Of a stretch of 64,000 bases of DNA, positions 52,395 through 62,026 are shown piece by piece. The DNA is taken from contig JACJXU010000007.1 of assembly GCA_020636475.1 (NCBI GenBank), positions 73,934 through 137,933 of the forward strand, written 5' to 3'. The first letter of the stretch is position 1; every line of letters starts with the position of its first letter. The notes beneath the pieces were generated by a model that worked only from the letters and a program-made list of their open reading frames with translations, was not told the origin of the DNA and did no database searches. The DNA is from Chitinophagales bacterium. Lineage in GTDB: Bacteria; Bacteroidota; Bacteroidia; Chitinophagales; UBA2359. The translations under genes were made by a program, and so were the position numbers.

Positions 52395-53750
52395 TTAGCT
52401 TTTTTGATGCCACAAGCGCAAATGAAAAACTTTTTGGGTTTGCGGTGTCACGCAAAATCGCTGGTCGATGCGCCTGCCCACTACCCAAACAATTCGCTGT
52501 TGGGCATCTTCTAATACCAAACATTGCTCTTTGTCCAATAAACTCATTTTTTCGTTTATAAAAAATTTACTGAGTTTCTTTTTGGCAGCTTTGCCCGAAG
52601 CCTTTTTTAAGCCCAAAGGATAAAAATAATCGCCTTGCTGCCAAGGGCGGAGTTTGAGTGGAAAAACAAGCTTATCGCAATCTAATGCAGCTATTTTGGC
52701 GTTGTTTTCGGGCGCGTATTTGGCTATTTTTTTGCAATTTATCTTAATATCGAAGTAAGGTGTTTTTATTTTTCGCTCCTTTTCGGTAATAAAATGCCAC
52801 GTACTTTGCGGCATATCAAGGGCGTGAATGAGAAGAAAATTTCGGTCTTTGATGAGACGATGGCTGGACGAAAGAAATATTTTGCCGGAAATACCTTCAA
52901 AACTCTGCATTATTTCGTGGCATTGGGTAGCATTAAAATCAAATTTTTTTACAATTTCGAACAAAATACTGGCAGCACCTTCGTATTGCAAGAGTTGCCG
53001 GATAGCAATTTTGTAAATATCGCCTTGTTTTTTGAGGAGTTTTTGCGAAAATGTGTCAATCGCCTGCTGGTAAATTTTAGCCGTATCCTGAAAATGGCGA
53101 ATATTGGCAATAAAGGTATCGTTCAGCGATGGGTTGATAGTTTCGAGTACTGGAATTACCTGATGACGAAGCAAATTTCGCTGATATTTGTCGGAGGCGT
53201 TGCTGCTGTCGGTGCGCCAAAGGAGTTTATTTTCTTGAGCATAGGTTTCTATTTGCTCTTTGCTCCATTCCAACAAAGGGCGAACAAGGTAGTTTTGTTT
53301 GGGGAGCATTGCTTGTAAACCGTTGATACCCGTACCTTTGCACAAGTTCAGCAAAAGTGTTTCTATTTGGTCGTTGGCGTGGTGTGCCGTAGCGATAAAG
53401 TGATAGTTTTCTTGTTGCCTAATTTCCTCGAACCACTGGTAGCGGAGTTCGCGGGCTATCATTTGAACAGAACCTTTGTGCGAAGCGGCTATTTCGGCGG
53501 TGGGAAAATTTTTCTGCCAGAAAGGTACTTTATATGCTTGGGCAAGTTGTTGTACAAAAAGAGCATCTTCGTCCGACTCATTGCCGCGCAGCATAAAATT
53601 ACAGTGCGCAATGCCAAAATGCCAGTTTGCTTGCCTAAATAAGTGTGCCAGCACTACAGAATCGATGCCACCGCTTACGGCTACAATAATGCTGCGCCGC
53701 GAGTTAACCCGACAATGTTTTGTTAAATAGTAAATAAATTCTGCTATCAT
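52395..53750 (-). CDS. tilS: tRNA(Ile)-lysidine synthetase
   Basis: TilS converts C34 of tRNA-Ile(CAU) to lysidine so that it reads AUA. From ATG 53750 the protein has 451 residues. The ATP-binding PP-loop SGGIDS is at 26-31, followed by the N-type ATPase domain (HCNFMLRGNESDED, ATAHHANDQIETLLLNL) and TilS substrate-binding and C-terminal domains ending near LRPWQQGDYFYPLGLKKASGKAAKKKLSKFF. The upstream ATG at 53801 is rejected because the TAGCTTTG promoter element at 53759-53766 lies within it; the mRNA leader would be only a few nucleotides. Confidence 0.94.
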   Translation of the reverse strand: MIAEFIYYLTKHCRVNSRRSIIVAVSGGIDSVVLAHLFRQANWHFGIAHCNFMLRGNESDEDALFVQQLAQAYKVPFWQKNFPTAEIAASHKGSVQMIARELRYQWFEEIRQQENYHFIATAHHANDQIETLLLNLCKGTGINGLQAMLPKQNYLVRPLLEWSKEQIETYAQENKLLWRTDSSNASDKYQRNLLRHQVIPVLETINPSLNDTFIANIRHFQDTAKIYQQAIDTFSQKLLKKQGDIYKIAIRQLLQYEGAASILFEIVKKFDFNATQCHEIMQSFEGISGKIFLSSSHRLIKDRNFLLIHALDMPQSTWHFITEKERKIKTPYFDIKINCKKIAKYAPENNAKIAALDCDKLVFPLKLRPWQQGDYFYPLGLKKASGKAAKKKLSKFFINEKMSLLDKEQCLVLEDAQQRIVWVVGRRIDQRFCVTPQTQKVFHLRLWHQKS

Positions 53751-53758
53751 TCTAAAAA

Positions 53759-53793
53759 CAAAGCTACTATGAAATGTTTTATGCTGCGCAAAA
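53759..53793 (-). promoter_or_regulatory. candidate tilS promoter
   Basis: On the minus strand TTTTG (53793-53789), 22 nt and TAGCTTTG (53766-53759) match the -33/-7 pattern. The -7 element ends 9 bp before ATG 53750, so the leader is very short or absent. Confidence 0.45.
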
Positions 53794-53864
53794 ATATACA
53801 AATTGGCTCTTGTATAAACTTAGGTAGGAGTCAAAAAATCTTAGCTATACAAAATAATATAATA

Positions 53865-53896
53865 TTTGACATGTTTGAAAATTCTTACTAACTTTG
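53865..53896 (+). promoter_or_regulatory. cysQ promoter
   Basis: TTTG (53865-53868), 20 nt and TAACTTTG (53889-53896) are a full match to the Bacteroidota -33/-7 consensus with near-ideal spacing. Transcription should start near 53902, leaving about 30 nt of leader before the GTG start of cysQ. Confidence 0.55.
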
Positions 53897-53932
53897 CACC
53901 GAAAACTTATAAAACAAAAGTACATAAAATAG

Positions 53933-54715
53933 GTGCTGTTAAACCAAGCTATTAAGGCAGCTCTGGCTGCCGGAAAAGAAATATTGCGTATTTATGAAGA
54001 CGCAGATACAGATGTAGAATACAAAGCCGACAATAGTCCGCTTACTGCTGCCGATAAAGCCTCGCACGATGTAATTATTCGTTATCTGGAATCTTCCGCA
54101 TTGCCTGTTCTTAGCGAAGAAGGAAAGGATATCCCGTATTCGGAACGCCAACAGTGGAAAAATTTCTGGCTCGTAGATCCTTTAGATGGTACAAAGGAGT
54201 TTATCAAGCGCAATGGCGAGTTTACGGTTAATATTGCATTAGTGCAAGGCGGTATTCCAATAATGGGCGTAGTGTATGCGCCGGTGCTTCGCGAAATTTA
54301 TTTTGCAGATACCCAAAAAGGAGCTTTCAAATATTCAATACCCGCCGAACAAGACACAGACGATGTTTTAGCGAATATTTATGTAAATGCTACGAAATTA
54401 CCAATGAATATTGAACTTGAGAACTATACCGTAGTAGCCAGTCGCTCGCATAATAACGAAGATACGCAACGTTATATCCAATCGCTTGAAGAAAAATATG
54501 GTGCGGTTTCTTTGGTTTCAAAGGGTAGCTCTCTAAAGATATGTTTAGTTGCCGAAGGCATTGCAAACGAGTATCCGCGCTTGGGACCTACAATGGAGTG
54601 GGATACTGCCGCAGGGCAAGCGATTGCACAAATAGCGGGTAAGCAAGTTATGGAATTTGGTGCTAATACGCCTCTGCGATACAATAAGCAAAATCTATTG
54701 AATAACTTTTTGTAG
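53933..54715 (+). CDS. cysQ: 3'(2'),5'-bisphosphate nucleotidase
   Basis: The 260-residue enzyme removes the 3' phosphate of PAP/PAPS, by-products of sulfate assimilation, and belongs to the lithium-sensitive inositol-monophosphatase superfamily. Metal-binding motifs are LSEEG, the DPLDGT block (WLVDPLDGTKEF), and GPTMEWDTAAGQAI near the C-terminus. The start is GTG 53933, just upstream of LLNQAIKAALAAGKEIL, the helix that opens family members. It diverges from tilS and is followed by two degenerate lipoprotein genes. Confidence 0.93.
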   Translation: MLLNQAIKAALAAGKEILRIYEDADTDVEYKADNSPLTAADKASHDVIIRYLESSALPVLSEEGKDIPYSERQQWKNFWLVDPLDGTKEFIKRNGEFTVNIALVQGGIPIMGVVYAPVLREIYFADTQKGAFKYSIPAEQDTDDVLANIYVNATKLPMNIELENYTVVASRSHNNEDTQRYIQSLEEKYGAVSLVSKGSSLKICLVAEGIANEYPRLGPTMEWDTAAGQAIAQIAGKQVMEFGANTPLRYNKQNLLNNFL

Positions 54716-54747
54716 TTAAATAAAATTTAAATAAAAAAAAATTAAAA

Positions 54748-55336
54748 ATGAAATTAATTAATTATCTTTCTATAATTTTTGTAATAATCTTGCTCGCTGC
54801 TTGTGGTGGCGATAAGGCTACTTCAAATGGAACCGGAGGCAAAACGGTGCTTTTAGTCAGTTAGAAGTGGCAGATGGCATTGTTAAGTACAATGGAACAC
54901 CTTTTACCGGAAAGGCAAGAGGCGCAGATTCAGAAAAAAAAAACCAATGAAATTTTAGAATATAAAGATGGAAAAAAAAAAAGTAACAAGGTCCCTTTAA
55001 AAATCCTAAAACTAATTATACTATAAAAGATACTTTTTATCCTAATGGAAAAATTAAGAATCGCAAGACTTTTAATAGTATTAATAAATTGGCAAAAGAA
55101 ATACCTTTTAACCAAAAAAGGAAAAATGGAAGGTAAAAGTAAAGACTTATTATACAAATGGAAAGATTAAAAAATTGAGACGTATAAACTTGGTAAGAAA
55201 AATGGGCAAGCAATATATTATGGACAAGATGGTAAAGTGAAAAAAACGCGAGACGTATCGAAATGGCAAAAAAGTAAATCCTAATAAGAAAAAGGGAAAA
55301 GGTAAAGCAAATTCAAAAAATAACAATAAAAAATAA
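54748..55336 (+). pseudogene. decayed lipoprotein with MORN_2/YwqK-like repeats, copy A
   Basis: An intact lipoprotein signal (MKLINYLSIIFVIILLAAC) starts at ATG 54748, but the frame stops after 38 codons. The rest can be rebuilt only by moving between frames: GAFSQLEVADGIVKYNGTPF, then TNEILEYKDGKK, KDTFYPNGKIKNRKTF, KTYYTNGKIKK, YKLGKKNGQAIYYGQDGKV, and finally ETYRNGKKVNPNKKKGKG to the stop at 55334-55336. These pieces are MORN_2-type repeats as in YwqK proteins. I count at least six shifts, most at A-runs (A10 near 54940, A11 near 54975, A7 near 55245). It resembles its neighbour, copy B, so the pair arose by duplication. Confidence 0.75.
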
Positions 55337-55344
55337 GAATTGCA

Positions 55345-56320
55345 ATGTGGAAATTTGTAACTATAATAATAGTCGGATTATCAATGTTTGCCTGTAAGGA
55401 AACAAAAGATACACCCAAAACTTCTTCGGATAACGTAAGCGTTGAAGATGTCGAACTTGAAGGTATTCCGTTAGCTAACCTTACGAATAAGGCTAATGTG
55501 ATGTATAATGGCGAAGAATTATACACAGGCAAAACCTATTCCTTCTACGAGCTAAGGGCGTGAAAAAAAAGAATTATTGTCTTTTGAAAATGGTGTTATG
55601 AATGGCAAACAGATAAAGTGGCATCGAAATGGGAAAGTATCGCTCGAAGAAGAATACTCAAACGGCGTACTTAACGGAGAGCAAAAAACGTTCTATGATA
55701 CCGAGAATTGAAACAAATTCGCGAATACCAAGACGGTCGTGAAACAGGTGTGCGAAAAGAATACTACTCTAATGGTACGCCAAAAAGTGAAATAACCGGA
55801 AATATAAATGGCAAAAAACAGAATGGTATCTTAGTGGTAAAAAAGAAAGTAGAAGAATTCTATAAAAACGGTGTTTTAGATAGCTTGCGAGTTGAATGGT
55901 ACGAGAACGGACAAATGCAATCGGAAGCAAACTATATAAATGGAAAAATTGACGGCATCTACAAAGAATGGTTTCCCGATGGAAAGCAGAAGTTGGAAAC
56001 ACCCTATAATAATGGTATTATCAATGGAACATTAATAGAGTGGCACCCCAATGGTATAAAAAGCCAAAGAGGTGAATATTATTGACGGAAAATGGAAGGA
56101 GTTTATAAAAGAATTGCACGTTAATGGCTCGAAGAAAATGGAAATAAACTACGTACATGGACGAAAAGAAGGAACTGAAACTTACTGGCACGACAACGGC
56201 ATGGTACAGAGTGAAACACAATACGCAAACGGTATTCAGCGCGGTGTTTCTATGCAATGGGACAGAAATGGTCGCCAACAATTAGGCGGCGGCAAAAATA
56301 AAGGTAAAAAAAATAAATAA
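55345..56320 (+). pseudogene. decayed lipoprotein with MORN_2/YwqK-like repeats, copy B
   Basis: The gene opens with a lipoprotein signal (MWKFVTIIIVGLSMFAC) and its first frame ends after 72 codons. Continuations in other frames carry repeats of the form NG-x-x-x-x-x-W-x-x-NG: KELLSFENGVMNGKQIKWHR, then the 55708-56085 frame (VEWYENGQMQSEANYINGK, EWFPDGKQKLETPYNNG) and the 56072-56320 frame (YWHDNGMVQSETQYANG), ending in a Lys-rich tail like that of copy A. Shifts lie near 55560, 55705, a compensating pair near 55815 and 55845, and one near 56080. If intact it would be a lipoprotein of about 320 residues. The repeats fit the YwqK (MORN_2) family, whose function is poorly known. Confidence 0.78.
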
Positions 56321-56366
56321 TTTTTCTACCGTATATTATATCTTTACCGAATAAAGCAACATGACT

Positions 56367-57407
56367 ATGAAAATATTAATTACGGGTGCAGCAGGCTTTA
56401 TAGGGTTTCATTTAGCAAAACATTTATCCAAAAATTTCCCCCATTGGGAAATAGTAGGAATAGATAATCTAAACAATTATTACGATGTTTCACTAAAAGA
56501 GAATAGATTAGAAGAATTAGGTATTCACGCTATCAGTGAAATAAGTTTGACAAAAAGTGATAAGTATCCCAATTTTCGCTTTATAAAAACCGATATATGC
56601 GATTTACAATCCTTAGCCGGACTCTTTAATCAATACTCTTTCGATATAATATGTCATCTGGCAGCCCAAGCAGGTGTAAGATACAGCTTTAAAGAACCAC
56701 GCGCCTATTTAAAATCAAACATCGAAGGATTTTATAACATACTGGAGCAAGCCCAAATTCATCCTCCCAAGCTATTTTTGTATGCCAGCAGTTCCAGCGT
56801 ATATGGAAACAATAGGCAAATTCCTTTCAACGAAACACTACCTACCAATTCGCCCACCAACATCTACGCCGCTACCAAGATAAGCAACGAACTTTTGGCT
56901 TATACGGCTTCTTCTTTGTATAAACTGCCAACTATTGGTTTGCGCTTTTTTACCGTATATGGTTCTTGGGGTCGCCCGGATATGGCACTTTTCAAATTTA
57001 TTAATGCCATATTGCAAGGAAAAAAAATAGACCTTTATAATTACGGAAAAATGTTTCGGGACTTTACTCACATAAGTGATATAGTAAAAGGAATAGAAGC
57101 TATCCTACAAAAAGGCATTAAAGAAGAACTTCCCAATTTTCAGCAAGACAATAATTTTTACAAAATCTATAACATTGGTTGCAATAGCCCCATAAGTTTA
57201 TTAGATTTTATAAAAACGATTGAAGAAAAGCTACAACAAAAAGCAATCATCAACTATTTGCCCATGCAACCCGGCGAAATGGAAAAAACCTGGGCAGATG
57301 TGAACTTACTCCGCGAAGAAGTAGGCATTTCTCCCACAGTTTCGCTAAAAGAAGGCGTATCGGAGTTTGTCGATTGGTACTTGGCATACTACCAAGTACA
57401 CGTATAG
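56367..57407 (+). CDS. NAD-dependent sugar epimerase, UDP-glucuronate 4-epimerase-like
   Basis: The 346-residue extended short-chain dehydrogenase starts MKILITGAAGFIGFHLA (GxxGxxG) and has GIDNLNNYYDVSLKENRL, an opening typical of UDP-glucuronate 4-epimerases. The active-site serine lies in YASSSSVYG and the YxxxK pair in NIYAATKISNE. A second ATG 6 bp upstream (56361) is less likely because the Rossmann strand normally begins at the second position. It is the first gene of a four-gene surface-glycan cluster with three glycosyltransferases and would supply a UDP-uronic acid. Substrate assignment is by similarity of the N-terminal motif only. Confidence 0.85.
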   Translation: MKILITGAAGFIGFHLAKHLSKNFPHWEIVGIDNLNNYYDVSLKENRLEELGIHAISEISLTKSDKYPNFRFIKTDICDLQSLAGLFNQYSFDIICHLAAQAGVRYSFKEPRAYLKSNIEGFYNILEQAQIHPPKLFLYASSSSVYGNNRQIPFNETLPTNSPTNIYAATKISNELLAYTASSLYKLPTIGLRFFTVYGSWGRPDMALFKFINAILQGKKIDLYNYGKMFRDFTHISDIVKGIEAILQKGIKEELPNFQQDNNFYKIYNIGCNSPISLLDFIKTIEEKLQQKAIINYLPMQPGEMEKTWADVNLLREEVGISPTVSLKEGVSEFVDWYLAYYQVHV

Positions 57408-57438
57408 CTCTCAACGATAAAATTTTAAAAATACAATT

Positions 57439-58371
57439 ATGAGTCAAAGTATTTCGGTAGTAGTTCCCGTTTATAATGAAGAAGAAAACATTATTAGTCT
57501 TTATAACGAAATTAAAACCGTATGTGAAAACGAAAAACTGCTATACGAAATTATAGTAGTAGATGATGGCTCGCAAGACAAAACTCCGGAAATAGTAAAA
57601 ACGCTAAGTCCTTTGCGTTACGTTCGGTTTAGAAGAAATTTTGGACAAACCGCCGCCTTAGATGCAGGCATAAAGTCCGCCAAACACGCCTACATTATTA
57701 CAATGGACGGCGATGGACAAAACGACCCTAAAGAAATTCCCAACCTTATTCACCACCTCGAAGCCAATCGCTTAGACGTTGTGTCGGGCTGGCGCGTGAA
57801 CAGAAAAGATACTTTTCTTAAAAAATTTGTATCGCGTGGGGCACATTTTTTGCGTAAAATGCTTATAAACGATGGCATTCATGACAGTGGTTGTACCCTA
57901 AAAATTTACAAACACAAGTGCTTCGACAATATTTCGCTATATGGCGAAATGCACCGATTTATTCCGGCATTGCTAAAAATAAAAGGCTTTCGGATTGGCG
58001 AAATTCCCGTAAATCATCGCCCGCGTACAGCCGGAAAAACCAAGTATAATTGGCGCCGTACCGTAAAAGGCTTTATCGATATGGTTTCGGTGTGGTTTTG
58101 GAATAAATTTGCCGCGCGCCCACTCCATTTGCTGGGAGGCATAGGCTTGTTTATTCTATTTTTGGCATTTATCTCTGCTGTTATTACCATCAAAGAGTTT
58201 ATCGAAGGAAAAGGAATGTCCGAATCTGCTTGGCCGCTGCTCACCACTTTTTTGTTTCTGGCAGGTATTCAGTTGTTTATATCCGGTTTAATTGCCGATA
58301 TTCTCATCAAAAATTATTTTGAAACAACAAAAGATGTCTATTATGCCATTGATAGCACAGAAGAGTTTTAG
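57439..58371 (+). CDS. family 2 glycosyltransferase with C-terminal membrane helices
   Basis: The 310-residue protein has a GT-A domain (SVVVPVYNEEENI; VVDDGS; ITMDGDGQNDPKEIP carrying the metal-binding DxD) and, after about residue 225, two membrane helices (LLGGIGLFILFLAFISAV and LLTTFLFLAGIQLFISGLI). This is the architecture of dolichyl/undecaprenyl-phosphate sugar transferases (DPM1/ArnC/GtrB type), which make lipid-linked monosaccharides for use on the far side of the membrane. The next gene, a GT39-like membrane transferase, would be a natural consumer of that lipid-linked sugar. Confidence 0.88.
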   Translation: MSQSISVVVPVYNEEENIISLYNEIKTVCENEKLLYEIIVVDDGSQDKTPEIVKTLSPLRYVRFRRNFGQTAALDAGIKSAKHAYIITMDGDGQNDPKEIPNLIHHLEANRLDVVSGWRVNRKDTFLKKFVSRGAHFLRKMLINDGIHDSGCTLKIYKHKCFDNISLYGEMHRFIPALLKIKGFRIGEIPVNHRPRTAGKTKYNWRRTVKGFIDMVSVWFWNKFAARPLHLLGGIGLFILFLAFISAVITIKEFIEGKGMSESAWPLLTTFLFLAGIQLFISGLIADILIKNYFETTKDVYYAIDSTEEF

Positions 58372-58393
58372 TCTTATCCCTTTTATATAAATT

Positions 58394-60898
58394 ATGCAAA
58401 AATTTTTTACTAAACATTTTAAAGCTACTATTGCCGGTGCATTGGTATTTGCGCTGTTTAGTTTTGTTGTTTTTATAATGGATTTCAACGACAAGCAGTC
58501 GATTGATACCTTAAAATTGGGATTTTGTATTTTCTTAGGCATAGTGTATTTGTTTAATGCCATAAAAAATATTATACCGCTACAAAAAAAAGAAAGAGCC
58601 GCACATATTTGGATAGGACTTACTATTGCCAACTTAATCATCGCTCTCCTACCCGATTTTAGAAATTATTATTACCTAAGTTGGCTGTCGTTTTTTGTGC
58701 TGTTATTCTGGAGTTCCTTACTTATTTATCATCAAATCAAGCAATCCACACCAACGCCAAAACCATTAAGATTAGAACGTTTTTTAGAAAAAAGACAATG
58801 GATTGCTTGGTTGGCAGTGCTAATAATAATGGGTATTGCATTTTTTATACGAGCGTATGGGCTATCACCTTTGGATACTACTTTCGATGAACGTTTTGCT
58901 ATTTATGGCGCAAAATATACCTTAGAAGATAAAATAGTAAACTATAACAGAAGTCCTTTGGTAATAGAATTAGCTGCCCGTGCCGCCGACTGGGGCAATG
59001 CTGTTTCTTATGACGATTACAAATATTGGGCACGATTCCCTTTTACTGTATTAGGTGCAATTACCGTTATTTTTGTATTTTTATTGGGAAAACGCGTTTC
59101 TATTTTGACGGGTTTAACGGCATCGATACTTTGGGCTGTATCGCCTTGGTCTATCGGAATGTCGCGCATAGCGCGGGAGTATGCTCTGTATCTTCCCTTA
59201 ATTTTAATTGCGGTCTGGCTTTGTATCCAACTGCTCGAATCTTTCGCACAGCTTCGGAAAAAGTGGCTTCCTTTTGTATTGAGCTTAGTTGCCTTGGCAT
59301 TTTGTTTGTATCAGTTTGCTTTTTACGATAAATTATCCACCATTAAGTTAGGAGCATTATTTGTGGGAATAACAGGTTTTTCGTGGCTATTAGTATATTA
59401 TAAAAAATTAGCCAACTGGCAAAAAATACTTATTGTGTTGATAGCCGTTGTGGGTGTGTTTTTTGTGGCCCAAAATGTGAATTTATATTTACTGAGAAAA
59501 AACTTTTTACAGCACATTTCCTATCAATGGCTTTTTTATTACCTAAAACCTATGCGCACACAAGCTATGTGGTGGTTTGTAAGCAATATAAACAGTATGC
59601 TGGTATTGGTGCTTTTGCTTATGGCTATGGTGATGGCACTTATTTACAAGAATAAAAATGCGCTGTTGTTCTTTTTAATTTTTGGTTTTGTCTTGGCAAT
59701 ATTTGTACCTTTTTTCCCCTTCTTTCCACAAATGCGGTACATCTATTATTTGTTGCCCATTTTTTCAATACTTATTGCTTACGTACCTGTATCTTTTTTG
59801 CAATATGTCCATCAGAAAGTTAGTTTCAGAGGATATCGCACGGCAGTGAGTATTGGCGTAGCGGTCGTTTTTCTATTTATTTTCAATTACAATTCACTTG
59901 CGCGCGTACTTATTACCTACGACAAAAAAAATAGCCGCGTATTTATGCACACAGGCGAGTTGTACTTTAAAAAAGAGAATATTTCGGCTTTTATTAAGAA
60001 TGTAATAAAACAGGGAACTGCCAACAAAGATGGTTTTGTGATAAGTTCGGAGTATTTAGATGTCGCCAAAATACTTATTCCCAACGCTCGGGTGCGCTAT
60101 TTTACGAAAAATACCACTTTTGAAAGCGTAGAATCGGCGATGAGAAATACCTACCATGGTTGGATTATCTTACCTAAAAGAATCACTAAAATTGATGAAT
60201 TTGGTTTTCCGCAAATGGATAATTTTAGGGTTTACGGAAAAACCGTAGCCTTAGTAAAAGAAGATGAAGACCTTGCTTATTATGAGTGGCGCAATGAAGA
60301 TGTTCTGACCGATTTGGAAGTTCCGCTTTTTTATCCAAAAACGAGCAACAAAAAAGTAACAAACAACAAAGAAAAAATACTATTCGACCCGCAAGTAAAA
60401 TTAGATTTAACCAAGCCTTTTTCTATAGCCTTCTGGTATGTAGCCTACCAAGAAACGCCCGGCTCACCCATCAGTTTGGGCAACTACTTAGACCGAGGCA
60501 TTTCGCTTGAGTCGCGCCAAGACTTTGGCTTAGGGGGCTTGTATTTTCACTACGATGTGCAAGAAGGCGGCGGTGTAAGTACTGGCTACATCAACGATGC
60601 CACTTTTCACCATTTGGTTTTTTACCAAAAAGACGGCACTTCGGGTAGCGAGTACGGTGTATATGTTGATGGAAAAGTGATAAACTACAACTATATTATT
60701 ACCAGCAAACAGACACAAACAGATTTCAAATTGCTGAAATTTTTTGGCGACACACAGGATATGCGCATTTACGATAAGGCACTTACGCCCGAACAAGTTG
60801 CGGCTATTTACAACAATGGCGAAATTACCACCGAAGTATTTTTAATAGATGCCAATGGACAAAAATTTGGTCCGATACACCATTTTGTTAAAAAATAA
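58394..60898 (+). CDS. GT39-like membrane glycosyltransferase with C-terminal LamG domain
   Basis: The 834-residue protein contains about a dozen membrane helices up to residue 520, with the first-loop acidic pair in LSPLDTTFDERFAIY that marks PMT/ArnT-type transferases using lipid-linked sugars. A soluble part follows, and residues about 660-805 read as a LamG/concanavalin-like domain (DPQVKLDLTKPFSIAFWYVA, TFHHLVFYQKDG, GVYVDGKVINY, MRIYDKALTPEQVAAIYNNG). LamG domains bind glycans or proteins, so the module may present acceptor to the enzyme. It is in an operon with the lipid-linked sugar synthase upstream and overlaps the next gene by one base. The exact substrate is unknown. Confidence 0.85.
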   Translation: MQKFFTKHFKATIAGALVFALFSFVVFIMDFNDKQSIDTLKLGFCIFLGIVYLFNAIKNIIPLQKKERAAHIWIGLTIANLIIALLPDFRNYYYLSWLSFFVLLFWSSLLIYHQIKQSTPTPKPLRLERFLEKRQWIAWLAVLIIMGIAFFIRAYGLSPLDTTFDERFAIYGAKYTLEDKIVNYNRSPLVIELAARAADWGNAVSYDDYKYWARFPFTVLGAITVIFVFLLGKRVSILTGLTASILWAVSPWSIGMSRIAREYALYLPLILIAVWLCIQLLESFAQLRKKWLPFVLSLVALAFCLYQFAFYDKLSTIKLGALFVGITGFSWLLVYYKKLANWQKILIVLIAVVGVFFVAQNVNLYLLRKNFLQHISYQWLFYYLKPMRTQAMWWFVSNINSMLVLVLLLMAMVMALIYKNKNALLFFLIFGFVLAIFVPFFPFFPQMRYIYYLLPIFSILIAYVPVSFLQYVHQKVSFRGYRTAVSIGVAVVFLFIFNYNSLARVLITYDKKNSRVFMHTGELYFKKENISAFIKNVIKQGTANKDGFVISSEYLDVAKILIPNARVRYFTKNTTFESVESAMRNTYHGWIILPKRITKIDEFGFPQMDNFRVYGKTVALVKEDEDLAYYEWRNEDVLTDLEVPLFYPKTSNKKVTNNKEKILFDPQVKLDLTKPFSIAFWYVAYQETPGSPISLGNYLDRGISLESRQDFGLGGLYFHYDVQEGGGVSTGYINDATFHHLVFYQKDGTSGSEYGVYVDGKVINYNYIITSKQTQTDFKLLKFFGDTQDMRIYDKALTPEQVAAIYNNGEITTEVFLIDANGQKFGPIHHFVKK

Positions 60899-62016
60899 TG
60901 AAAATACTGTTCTTAAACTACGAATTCCCTCCTCTTGGTGGTGGTGCAAGTCCTATTAGTTTTGAAATAGCCCAAGGCTATGCTCGGCAAAAGCATCAGG
61001 TAGATGTGATTACAATGGGTTTTGAAGATTTGCCCCCTTTTGAAACCCGTGAAGGCATCAATATTTGGCGGATAAAAAGTATTCGCAAAAAAAAGGAAAT
61101 TTGTACCCCACCCGAAATGCTTCATTTTGTCGTTGCGGCGAGAAAATTTTTACAAAAACATTTACAAACCCATCAATACGATGTATGTCATTGTCATTTT
61201 GCCATTCCCACCGGAATTTTAGCACGCTTTGTGTATCAACACTACAAAATTCCCTACATTATTACCAGTCACGGCAGCGATATTCCGAAGTACAACAACG
61301 ATAGGTTTACTTTTTTACACTTGTTCACCAAACCGATTTTAAAACGCGTACTCGCACAATCGAAAGGAAATTTTGCGGGTTCTAATTATTTGGCAAACTT
61401 GGCGAATACACAACTGCATCCGCCCATTCCATACCAAGTAATTCGCGAAGGTTTTTATGCTGAAAATATTACCCCTGCTCCCAAAGAAAAAATAATCCTC
61501 TCCAGCGGAAGATTGCTGCCACGAAAAGGTTTTCAATTCCTTATTCAGGCACTTCGGGAAGAAAAAACGGCGTATCAAATTCATATCTGCGGCGATGGAC
61601 CAATGATGCCGGAACTACAACAATTAGCCCAAAATAGCACTACTCCGGTAGTTTTTCATGGTTGGTTGGACAACGCTTCCGACACATATCGCCAATTATT
61701 ATCGAAAGCAGCCGTTTATGTATTGGTTTCGGAAAAAGAAAATGCCAGCAAAGCACTTTTAGAAGCAATGTCGGCGGGTTGTGCCGTAATCACTTCCAAT
61801 GTAGCCGGTTGCCCTGAAACAGTTGCCGATGCCGGAATAACCATTGCGCCGGACAATACGGATTTGCTCCGAAAAACACTACTTGATTTATTGAATAATC
61901 CCGAAAAAATAGCCGATTTAGGAAAAAAGGCGCGCGCGCGTATCGTAGAAAACTACAACTGGGACAAACTCATTGCCAGTTATATTGCCGTATTAGAAAA
62001 AGTAAAACGCTCGTAA
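60898..62016 (+). CDS. family 4 glycosyltransferase
   Basis: The 372-residue GT-B enzyme starts MKILFLNYEFPPLGGGASPI, a usual GT4 opening, and has the donor-binding region ILSSGRLLPRKGFQFLIQAL, then the ExxxxxxxE-containing segment VLVSEKENASKALLEAMSAG and CAVITSNVAG. It probably transfers a nucleotide-activated sugar to a cell-surface glycan. Its ATG overlaps the last base of the preceding stop (TAATG), so it is translationally coupled to the LamG-containing transferase. It converges on the aldehyde dehydrogenase gene 10 bp away. Confidence 0.9.
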   Translation: MKILFLNYEFPPLGGGASPISFEIAQGYARQKHQVDVITMGFEDLPPFETREGINIWRIKSIRKKKEICTPPEMLHFVVAARKFLQKHLQTHQYDVCHCHFAIPTGILARFVYQHYKIPYIITSHGSDIPKYNNDRFTFLHLFTKPILKRVLAQSKGNFAGSNYLANLANTQLHPPIPYQVIREGFYAENITPAPKEKIILSSGRLLPRKGFQFLIQALREEKTAYQIHICGDGPMMPELQQLAQNSTTPVVFHGWLDNASDTYRQLLSKAAVYVLVSEKENASKALLEAMSAGCAVITSNVAGCPETVADAGITIAPDNTDLLRKTLLDLLNNPEKIADLGKKARARIVENYNWDKLIASYIAVLEKVKRS

Positions 62017-62026
62017 GTTTTGCGAC

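Noticed and set aside
54748-56320. Programmed ribosomal frameshifting in the MORN_2 lipoprotein genes
   Set aside because: There are too many shifts, in both directions, with no consistent slippery sequence or downstream structure.
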